Source: Malikia granosa (lineage in GTDB: Bacteria; Pseudomonadota; Gammaproteobacteria; Burkholderiales; Burkholderiaceae_C). From it: a DNA stretch of 49,576 nt. The notes beneath the pieces were generated by a model that was given only the letters and a program-made list of their open reading frames with translations, was not told the origin of the DNA and searched no databases. Every line of letters begins with the position of its first letter. The first letter of the stretch is position 1. A program made the position numbers and the translations under genes. Shown here piece after piece: positions 43,444 through 49,576 of the stretch. Where the stretch lies: positions 1 to 49,576 of the forward strand of contig NZ_PVLQ01000005.1 in the NCBI RefSeq assembly GCF_002980595.1. The letters are read 5' to 3'.

Positions 43444-45360
43444 ATGTCACTCGTCAAACAACTCTGGGTGGCCATCGCCCTGGTCATGCTCTCGGCCTTC
43501 GGCATCAGCCTGGTGGTCAATGTCTATTCCTCGCGGCAATATCTGGAGCAGCAGCTGCAGATCAAGAACATCGACAACGCGACCTCGCTCGCGCTGTCGC
43601 TGAGCCAGATGGCCAAGGACCCGCCGACGCTCGAGCTGATGGTGTCCTCGCAGTTCGACATCGGCCACTACCGCTTCATCCGGATCGTCTCGCCCAGCGG
43701 TCAGCCGCTGATCGAGAAACACTACGAAGGCAAGCTCGAGGATGTGCCGCAATGGTTCATCGACCTGATCCCGCTGCGGGTCCAGAACGGCCAGGCGCTG
43801 ATCCAGGAAGGCTGGAAGCAGTACGGCACCCTGACCCTGGCCAGCCACGACCAGTATGCCTACAAGAGCCTGTGGGACGGCACGCGCAAGCTGGTGGCGT
43901 GGTTCCTGCTCGGCGGCCTGCTGACCGGCCTGCTCGGCACGATGCTGCTGCGCTTCATCACCCGACCGCTGCTCGACGTGGTGGCGCAGGCGCAGGCGCT
44001 GGCCGAGCGCCGCTTCCAGACCGTCAACGAGCCGCGCACGCCCGAGCTGCGCGCGGTCACCCACGCGATGAACCACATGGTGGGCCTGCTCAAGACCATG
44101 TTCGCCGAGGAGGCGCAGCGCCTCGAGGCCCTGCGCGACCGGGTCAACCACGATGCCGTCACCGGGCTGGCGAACCGGGAATATTTCCTCTCGCAGCTGG
44201 GCGAGATCCTGAGCGGCGAGCAGCATGGCTCCAGCGGCAGCCTGGTCATCGTCCGGCTCGAGGACCTCAACAGGCTCAACGACAAGCTGGGCCACCAGGG
44301 CGCCAACCGGCTGCTGCGCTCGCTCGGAGCCATGCTGCAGGACGGGCGCCAGGATTACGCCGGCCGGCTCAAGGGCGGCGAATTCGCCGTGGTCTACCAG
44401 AGCCAGGACTCGGCTGCCCTGGCGGCCCAGACCCTGCACGCGCGCCTGCTGCGCGACTGGCTGCCGCAATGGCAAGCCGAATGCCCGGCCCTGTTCCACC
44501 TGGCCGCGGTGCGCTACCAGCGCCACCAGAGCCTGGGCGAACTGCTGGCCAAGGCCGACCAGGCGCTGGCGCAGGCACAGGCCAAGGGCCAGAACAACTG
44601 GCATGCGCCCGAGGAAGGCAGCAACAAGCTCACCATACCGGCCGAGCAATGGCGCTCACTGCTGACGGAGGCGATCCGGGTCGGGCGCCTGAGCCTGGCC
44701 CTGTACCCGGTGGTCAGGGGCGCGCATGGCCGCTTGCGCCACCGCGAGGGCTCGTTGCGCCTGCAGACCGACATGAGCACGCCGCAGCTGACGGCCGGGG
44801 ACTTCCTGCCGATGGCCGCCAAGCTCAACCTGACCACGGAGATCGACCTCGAGGTGGTGCGGCTGGCGATCAACGGCCTGCGCGAATCGACCGGCGACCT
44901 GGCGGTCAACCTGTCGGCCGAATCGATCACCGACTTCAGCTTCCGCAAGCAGCTCAGCGAGTTGCTGCAGGCCCATCCGGCGCTGCGCGTCCGGCTGCTG
45001 TTCGAGGTGCCGGAATACGGGGTGGCACGCCATTTCGAGGCCTTCCAGGACCTGATGCTGCGGCTCAAGTCGCTGGGCTGCCGCATCGGCATCAAGTATT
45101 TCGGCCAGAACTTCCTCGAAAGCGGCAAGCTCGCCAGTCTCGGGCTCGACTATGTCAAGGTCGACCCGAGCTATGTGCGCGGCATCGGCAGCCACAGCGG
45201 CAACCAGGAATTCCTGACCGGGCTCTGCACGATGGCGCATGCGCTGGGGATGTTCGTGATTGCCGCCGGCGTCGAGCAGGCCGACGACCTGCCCTTGCTG
45301 GAAAAGCTCGGCTTCGATGGCATGACCGGCCCCGGCGTCAGGCGGACCGATCCGGCCTGA
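43444..45360 (+). CDS. lapD: Cyclic-di-GMP receptor LapD
   Basis: The 638-residue inner-membrane protein has a first transmembrane helix (LWVAIALVMLSAFGISLVVN), a periplasmic LapD/MoxY-type sensor domain (about 30-145), a second transmembrane helix, a HAMP segment, then degenerate GGDEF and EAL domains. The GGDEF motif reads KGGEF (RLKGGEFAVVY) and EAL reads EGS (HREGSLRL), so both enzymatic activities should be lost and the EAL domain acts as a c-di-GMP receptor. When bound it sequesters LapG. I prefer the ATG at 43444 (GGGAG upstream); an ATG at 43414 overlaps the lapG stop as ATGA. Confidence 0.9.
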   Translation: MSLVKQLWVAIALVMLSAFGISLVVNVYSSRQYLEQQLQIKNIDNATSLALSLSQMAKDPPTLELMVSSQFDIGHYRFIRIVSPSGQPLIEKHYEGKLEDVPQWFIDLIPLRVQNGQALIQEGWKQYGTLTLASHDQYAYKSLWDGTRKLVAWFLLGGLLTGLLGTMLLRFITRPLLDVVAQAQALAERRFQTVNEPRTPELRAVTHAMNHMVGLLKTMFAEEAQRLEALRDRVNHDAVTGLANREYFLSQLGEILSGEQHGSSGSLVIVRLEDLNRLNDKLGHQGANRLLRSLGAMLQDGRQDYAGRLKGGEFAVVYQSQDSAALAAQTLHARLLRDWLPQWQAECPALFHLAAVRYQRHQSLGELLAKADQALAQAQAKGQNNWHAPEEGSNKLTIPAEQWRSLLTEAIRVGRLSLALYPVVRGAHGRLRHREGSLRLQTDMSTPQLTAGDFLPMAAKLNLTTEIDLEVVRLAINGLRESTGDLAVNLSAESITDFSFRKQLSELLQAHPALRVRLLFEVPEYGVARHFEAFQDLMLRLKSLGCRIGIKYFGQNFLESGKLASLGLDYVKVDPSYVRGIGSHSGNQEFLTGLCTMAHALGMFVIAAGVEQADDLPLLEKLGFDGMTGPGVRRTDPA

Positions 45361-45403
45361 GTCAAGAAACCGCCGTGAAAGCGGGTGGATAATCACAGAA
45401 TAG

Positions 45404-45416
45404 CGTCAAGTTGACG
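45404..45416. promoter_or_regulatory. Short inverted repeat upstream of glmU
   Basis: CGTCAA-G-TTGACG is a perfect 6-bp inverted repeat 17 bases before the glmU start. A GATAAT-like sequence lies just upstream, so it may overlap the start of transcription. No regulator is identified. Confidence 0.35.
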
Positions 45417-45432
45417 TGTTTCTGGAGTTTTT

Positions 45433-46833
45433 ATGAGCTTTCCCGTGGATGTGGTGATCATGGCGGCCGGCAAGGGCACGCGCATGAAGAGCAAGACCCC
45501 GAAGGTGCTGCAGCGCCTGGCGGGTCGGGCCCTGTCGGCCCATGTGATCGATTGCGCGACCCGGATCGCGGCGCGCCAGGCAGTGGTGATCACCGGCCAC
45601 GGCGCCGAGCAGGTCGAGGCCGCCCTGGCCCCGCTGGCCAGCGAGCAGCTGGCGCTGAACTTCGTGCGCCAGGAGCCCCAGCTCGGCACCGGCCATGCGG
45701 TGCAGCAGGCACTGCCGGCGCTGGCCGATGACGGCATCACGCTGGTGCTGTCGGGCGACGTGCCGCTGACCCGTCCCGAGACGCTGCAGGCGCTGCTGCA
45801 GGTCTGCGCTGGCGAGCACCTGGCGCTGCTGACGCTCGAGATGGCCGACCCGACCGGCTACGGCCGCATCGTGCGCAACGTGATCGGCGACGTGCAGGCC
45901 ATCGTCGAGCACAAGGACGCGACCGACGAGCAGCACCGCATCACCGAGATCTACAGCGGCATCATGGCGCTGCCGACCCGGCTGCTGCGCGGCTGGCTGG
46001 CGCGGCTCGACAACCGCAACGCGCAGAGCGAGTACTACCTGACCGACGTGGTCAAGTTCGCGGTCGCCGACGGCGCGCGCGTGCTCGGACACCGGATCAG
46101 CGACGCGGTGCAGGTCGCCGGCGTCAACAGCCCGGCCCAGCTGGCCGAGCTCGAGCGCGCCTATCAGCGCCGTTGCGCCGACGAGCTGATGGTCGCCGGC
46201 GTGCGCCTGGCCGATCCGGCACGCTTCGACCTGCGCGGCACGCTGGTCTGCGGCCAGGATGTCGAGATCGACGTCAACTGCGTCTTCGAGGGCCGGGTCG
46301 AACTCGGCGAGGGCGTGCGCATCGGCGCCAACTGCGTGATCGCCAACGCGACCATCGGCGCCGGCGCGGTGATCCACCCGTTCACCCATATCGACGGCGA
46401 GAAGGCCGGCGTCAGCGTCGGCGCGGGCGCACTGGTCGGCCCGTTCGCGCGCCTGCGCCCGGGCGCCCAGCTGGGCCGCGAGGTCCATGTCGGCAACTTC
46501 GTCGAGGTCAAGAACTCGGTCATGGCCGATGGCTCGAAGGCCAACCACCTGGCCTATCTGGGCGATGCCGATGTCGGCGAGCGCGTCAACTACGGCGCCG
46601 GCAGCATCACGGCCAACTACGACGGCGCCTACAAGCACCGCACCGTGATCGAGGCCGATGTCCACATCGGCAGCAACTGCGTGCTGGTGGCGCCGGTCAC
46701 GATCGGCCAGGGCGGCACGGTCGGCGGCGGCTCGACCGTGACCAAGGACACGCCGGCCGGCGCGCTGACGGTGGCGCGCGGCAAGCAGCTCAGCGTCGCG
46801 AACTGGCAGCGCCCGAGCAAGCAGAAGGGCTGA
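45433..46833 (+). CDS. glmU: Bifunctional UDP-N-acetylglucosamine pyrophosphorylase / glucosamine-1-phosphate N-acetyltransferase
   Basis: The 466-residue protein has the uridyltransferase domain (MAAGKGTRMKSKTPKVLQRL, about 11-30; GTGHAVQQAL; YGRIVRN) and a C-terminal left-handed beta-helix of hexapeptide repeats (about 250-455) with the acetyltransferase residues in VHVGNFVEVKNS and NYGAGSITANYDG. It makes UDP-GlcNAc for peptidoglycan and lipopolysaccharide. TGGAG precedes the ATG. Together with glmS (47495-49402) it gives most of the UDP-GlcNAc route; only glmM is missing here. Confidence 0.97.
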   Translation: MSFPVDVVIMAAGKGTRMKSKTPKVLQRLAGRALSAHVIDCATRIAARQAVVITGHGAEQVEAALAPLASEQLALNFVRQEPQLGTGHAVQQALPALADDGITLVLSGDVPLTRPETLQALLQVCAGEHLALLTLEMADPTGYGRIVRNVIGDVQAIVEHKDATDEQHRITEIYSGIMALPTRLLRGWLARLDNRNAQSEYYLTDVVKFAVADGARVLGHRISDAVQVAGVNSPAQLAELERAYQRRCADELMVAGVRLADPARFDLRGTLVCGQDVEIDVNCVFEGRVELGEGVRIGANCVIANATIGAGAVIHPFTHIDGEKAGVSVGAGALVGPFARLRPGAQLGREVHVGNFVEVKNSVMADGSKANHLAYLGDADVGERVNYGAGSITANYDGAYKHRTVIEADVHIGSNCVLVAPVTIGQGGTVGGGSTVTKDTPAGALTVARGKQLSVANWQRPSKQKG

Positions 46834-46860
46834 GGCAGCGGCCCCGGCCGGACTTGCTCT

Positions 46861-47358
46861 TCAGCTGCGCCCGCGCTCCGGCAGCGGCAGGGCCGGCTCG
46901 AACTTGGCGCGCTTGAGGCTGAAGAAGGCGCGCACATTGCGCACATTGGCATCCTGGGTGAACAGGCGCTGCGCCAGCGCCTGGTAGCCCGGCATGTCGT
47001 GCACCGCGACCACCAGCACGAAATCCGGTCCCGGGCTGACGCGCCAGCATTGCTGCACTTGCGCGTCGGCGACGGCGCGCGCCTCGAAGGCGTCGAGCAT
47101 TTCCTGGCCCTGGCGGTCCAGGCTGACCTCGACCAGCGCGGTCAGGCCATGACCGAGCAAGGCGGCGAGCCGGTCGGGTTGCAGCAGCGCGACCTGGCGC
47201 TCGATCACCCCCAGCTCGACCAGTCGCCGCACCCGGCGCAGGCTGGTCGCGGGCGAAATGCCCAGGCACTCGGCCAGGGCCTGGTTGGAGCGCGAGGCAT
47301 CGCGCTGCAGTTCGGCCAGCAGCCTGAGGTCGATCGGATCAAAGGCAGATTCTTCCAT
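46861..47358 (-). CDS. Lrp/AsnC-family transcriptional regulator
   Basis: The 165-residue protein has an N-terminal helix-turn-helix ([20 protein letters not shown] then [17 protein letters not shown]) and a C-terminal RAM/AsnC effector domain with [20 protein letters not shown]. Such proteins form octamers that wrap DNA and sense amino acids. The ATG at 47356-47358 is chosen; longer readings extend into the AT-rich control region. It is divergent from glmS across 136 bp of AT-rich DNA with repeats, suggesting autoregulation and possibly control of glmS. The effector is unknown. Confidence 0.9.
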   Translation of the reverse strand: MEESAFDPIDLRLLAELQRDASRSNQALAECLGISPATSLRRVRRLVELGVIERQVALLQPDRLAALLGHGLTALVEVSLDRQGQEMLDAFEARAVADAQVQQCWRVSPGPDFVLVVAVHDMPGYQALAQRLFTQDANVRNVRAFFSLKRAKFEPALPLPERGRS

Positions 47359-47359
47359 C

Positions 47360-47438
47360 GATAAAACTTTATCAAAAGAATATTGCACACACTCAAAGGA
47401 AAGAAATATTTGCTCAAATATCATAAATATTTGCACAC
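47360..47438. promoter_or_regulatory. AT-rich repeat region between the AsnC-type gene and glmS
   Basis: The region contains GATAAA-AC-TTTATC (47360-47373, perfect inverted repeat next to the asnC-type start codon) and ATATTTG-CT-CAAATAT (47406-47421, perfect). It also contains two near-identical copies of AATATT(T)GCACAC (47379-47390 and 47426-47438). It is sharply more AT-rich than the surrounding coding DNA. This resembles the multiple degenerate AT-rich sites bound by Lrp-type octamers; binding is inferred. Confidence 0.55.
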
Positions 47439-47494
47439 TTATTTCTCTGGCTTCCCATTACGATGAGCAAATACTACGTAATTTGAGGTCAACT

Positions 47495-49402
47495 ATGTGT
47501 GGAATCGTCGGCGCAGTCTCTACGCGCAATATCGTCCCGGTGCTGGTGCAGGGCCTGCAGCGACTCGAATACCGGGGTTATGACTCCTGCGGCGTCGCGG
47601 TGCACCGCGGCGCGACCGTCGATGGCGCGCCCGCCGGCGTACCGGCCGGCCTGGACCGCGCCCGCAGCACGGCCCGGGTGTCCGAGCTGCAGCAGCAGGT
47701 CGAGCAGGACCAGCTGATCGCCGGCACCGGCATCGCGCACACGCGCTGGGCCACCCATGGCGCACCGGCAGTGCACAACGCCCATCCCCATTTCAGCCAT
47801 GGCCCGGGTGCCCAGGCCCAGGAACGCCCGGCCCGCGTCGCGCTGGTGCACAACGGCATCATCGAGAACCACGACGAATTGCGCGCCGAGCTGCAGGCCC
47901 GTGGCTATGTCTTCGACAGCCAGACCGACACCGAGGTGATCGCGCATCTGGTCGACTCGCTCTACGAGGGCGACCTGTTCCAGGCCGTCAGCGCGGCCAT
48001 CGCCCGGCTGCACGGCGCCTATGCGATCGCCGTCTTCCACAAGGACGAGCCGAACCGCGTGGTCGGCGCGCGCGCCGGCTCGCCGCTGGTGCTGGGCGTG
48101 GGCCAGGGCGAATACTTCCTGGCCAGCGACGCGATGGCACTGGCCGGCGTCACCGACCAGATCTGCTACCTGGCCGAAGGCGACCTGGTCGACCTGCAGC
48201 TGGGCCGCTACTGGATCTTCGACCGCGCCGGTCAGGCGCAGGACGCCAACCAGCGTCCGGTCAAGACGGTGCAGGTGCACAGCGGCGCGGTCGAGCTCGG
48301 GCCCTACCGCCACTACATGCAGAAGGAAATCTTCGAGCAGCCGCGCGCGGTGGCCGACACGCTCGAGGGCATCGAGGGCATCGCGCCCGAGCTGTTCGAC
48401 GGCCAGGGCGAGCAGGCCGGTTCGGCCTGGCGCGTGTTCAAGGAGATCGACCGGGTGCTGATCCTGGCCTGCGGCACCAGCTACTACAGCGGCTGCACCG
48501 CCAAGTACTGGCTGGAGGACATCGCGGGCATCCCGACCCAGGTCGAGATCGCGAGCGAATACCGCTACCGCACCAGCGTGCCCGATCCCAGGACTCTGGT
48601 CGTGACCATCAGCCAGAGCGGCGAGACCGCCGACACGCTGGCCGCGCTGCGCCACGCCCAGAGCCTGGGCATGACCCACACGCTGACGATCTGCAACGTC
48701 GCGACCAGCGCCATGGTGCGCGAGTGCGAGCTGGCCTACATCACGCGCGCCGGCGCCGAGATCGGCGTTGCCAGCACCAAGGCCTTCACGACCCAGCTCG
48801 CCGGCCTGTTCCTGCTGACGCTGGCGCTGGCCCAGGCCAAGGGCAAGCTGTCGGCCGAGGACGAGGCGCGCCATCTGAAGGACATGCGGCATCTGCCGGT
48901 CGCGCTGCAGTCGGTGCTGGCGCTCGAGCCGCAGCTGATCCAGTGGGCCGAGGCCTTCGCGCAGAAGGACAACGCGCTGTTCCTGGGCCGCGGCCTGCAC
49001 TATCCGATCGCGCTCGAGGGGGCCTTGAAGCTCAAGGAGATCACCTACATCCACGCCGAGGCCTATGCCGCCGGCGAGCTCAAGCATGGTCCGCTGGCAC
49101 TGGTCACCAGCGCGATGCCGGTGGTGGTGGTCGCGCCCAACGACGCGCTGCTGGAAAAGCTCAAGAGCAATATGCAGGAGGTGCGCGCGCGCGGCGGCGT
49201 GCTGTATGTGCTGGCCGATGCCGACACCCATATCCAGAGCAGCGAAGGCGTCCACGTGATCCGCCTGCCCGAGCACTACGGCGTGCTGAGCCCGATCCTG
49301 CATGTGGTGCCGCTGCAGCTGCTGTCCTACCACACGGCGCTGGCCAAGGGCACCGACGTCGACAAGCCGCGCAACCTGGCCAAGAGCGTGACGGTGGAAT
49401 AA
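47495..49402 (+). CDS. glmS: Glutamine-fructose-6-phosphate aminotransferase (isomerising)
   Basis: The 635-residue protein has the N-terminal nucleophile Cys after the initiator ([12 protein letters not shown]), a glutaminase domain with [10 protein letters not shown] and [12 protein letters not shown], and two SIS domains (about 310-620) with [30 protein letters not shown], and the C-terminal AKSVTVE. It makes glucosamine-6-phosphate from fructose-6-phosphate and glutamine. It is about 25 residues longer than the 610-residue norm because of a small insertion after [11 protein letters not shown] (about residues 38-65) and another near the [11 protein letters not shown] stretch. A GAGG site precedes the ATG. 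No glmS ribozyme is present upstream. Confidence 0.97.
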   Translation: MCGIVGAVSTRNIVPVLVQGLQRLEYRGYDSCGVAVHRGATVDGAPAGVPAGLDRARSTARVSELQQQVEQDQLIAGTGIAHTRWATHGAPAVHNAHPHFSHGPGAQAQERPARVALVHNGIIENHDELRAELQARGYVFDSQTDTEVIAHLVDSLYEGDLFQAVSAAIARLHGAYAIAVFHKDEPNRVVGARAGSPLVLGVGQGEYFLASDAMALAGVTDQICYLAEGDLVDLQLGRYWIFDRAGQAQDANQRPVKTVQVHSGAVELGPYRHYMQKEIFEQPRAVADTLEGIEGIAPELFDGQGEQAGSAWRVFKEIDRVLILACGTSYYSGCTAKYWLEDIAGIPTQVEIASEYRYRTSVPDPRTLVVTISQSGETADTLAALRHAQSLGMTHTLTICNVATSAMVRECELAYITRAGAEIGVASTKAFTTQLAGLFLLTLALAQAKGKLSAEDEARHLKDMRHLPVALQSVLALEPQLIQWAEAFAQKDNALFLGRGLHYPIALEGALKLKEITYIHAEAYAAGELKHGPLALVTSAMPVVVVAPNDALLEKLKSNMQEVRARGGVLYVLADADTHIQSSEGVHVIRLPEHYGVLSPILHVVPLQLLSYHTALAKGTDVDKPRNLAKSVTVE

Positions 49403-49576
49403 GGCGGCCAGGGAAGAGCGATGCCGGCTTAGATTGACAATTGTTATGGATATTTCACTTGAGGCAGAGTTGTCAATTTTCTAAAAAAACTTTGTTGAGG
49501 ATATTTTCTCCAATTGTCGATCTAGGTCCGACCTGTCTGCTCCCGAGCCCTTTCTGGAGTGATTTCAAGGTGCCCG
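49403..49576. other. AT-rich intergenic end of window with repeated ACAATT motifs
   Basis: No gene is recognisable after glmS. The segment turns AT-rich from about 49430 and carries ATTGACAA (49433-49440) paired with TTGTCAAT (49470-49477) as an 8-bp inverted repeat spaced by 29 bases. A further CAATTGTC lies at 49511-49518. These could be operators of a gene beyond the window or the end of a horizontally acquired segment. No convincing promoter or terminator was found. Confidence 0.5.

Overview
The window is about 49.6 kb of GC-rich chromosome (apart from short AT-rich promoter regions) from a betaproteobacterium. It is most likely a member of the Burkholderiales, and an Alcaligenaceae-like genome fits best. 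This rests on the secY-infA-rpmJ-rpsM-rpsK-rpsD-rpoA-rplQ order, a recG-oxyR-ubiA operon, a PhaM-type polyhydroxyalkanoate granule protein, an orphan Bug/TctC periplasmic binding protein and a glmU-asnC-glmS block. The genus cannot be named from the sequence alone.

Region by region. 1-283: the 3' end of pgi, a bidirectional intrinsic terminator and the initiator tRNA. 308-9238 (minus): an uninterrupted ribosomal-protein cluster from rplN to rplQ (spc plus alpha operons, with secY and infA). It has a good sigma70-type promoter before rplN and a second one, followed by a structured leader, before rpsD. 9515-16130: proC, then ubiA, oxyR and recG on the minus strand, a NhaR-like regulator, and an orphan ParA ATPase. 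16231-27093: queA and tgt, the two queuosine tRNA genes, separated by an 8.3 kb acyl-CoA/aromatic-aldehyde catabolic island (17348-25649). The island encodes a family III CoA-transferase, a TetR regulator, an acyl-CoA dehydrogenase, a benzaldehyde-type aldehyde dehydrogenase, a Bug protein, an enolase-superfamily enzyme and an alpha-methylacyl-CoA racemase. Three related inverted repeats lie at its two promoter regions. 27112-33430: phaM, a DksA/TraR zinc-finger protein, a degenerate fumarylacetoacetate-hydrolase-like protein, dps, cfa, purU, a small heat-shock protein and yggS. 33456-38340: pilT-pilU, then yraN-diaA-dolP(BON) on the minus strand, divergent from rsmI. 38516-43417: a Pat/AcsA-type acyl-CoA synthetase-acetyltransferase, 3-hydroxybutyryl-CoA dehydrogenase, slyX, a tiny Cys-rich protein and lapG. 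43444-49402: lapD, glmU, an AsnC/Lrp regulator and glmS. The window ends in AT-rich intergenic DNA carrying short inverted motifs.

Most of the window is conserved housekeeping. The parts that deserve attention are (1) the self-contained TetR-operator catabolic island lodged between queA and tgt, predicted to handle a chiral alpha-substituted (possibly aryl) carboxylic acid; (2) a switch-like leader RNA in front of rpsD; (3) an FAH-family protein that has lost its metal ligands; (4) the AT-rich, repeat-bearing region between asnC and glmS. No insertion sequence, prophage, CRISPR array or rRNA gene was seen. No gene-free stretch exceeds 300 bases. The longest are 9239-9514 (rplN/proC promoters and rplN leader) and 25650-25908 (after the racemase gene; only a loose inverted repeat, GGTCTGGG at 25806-25813 against CCCAGACC at 25848-25855, seen).
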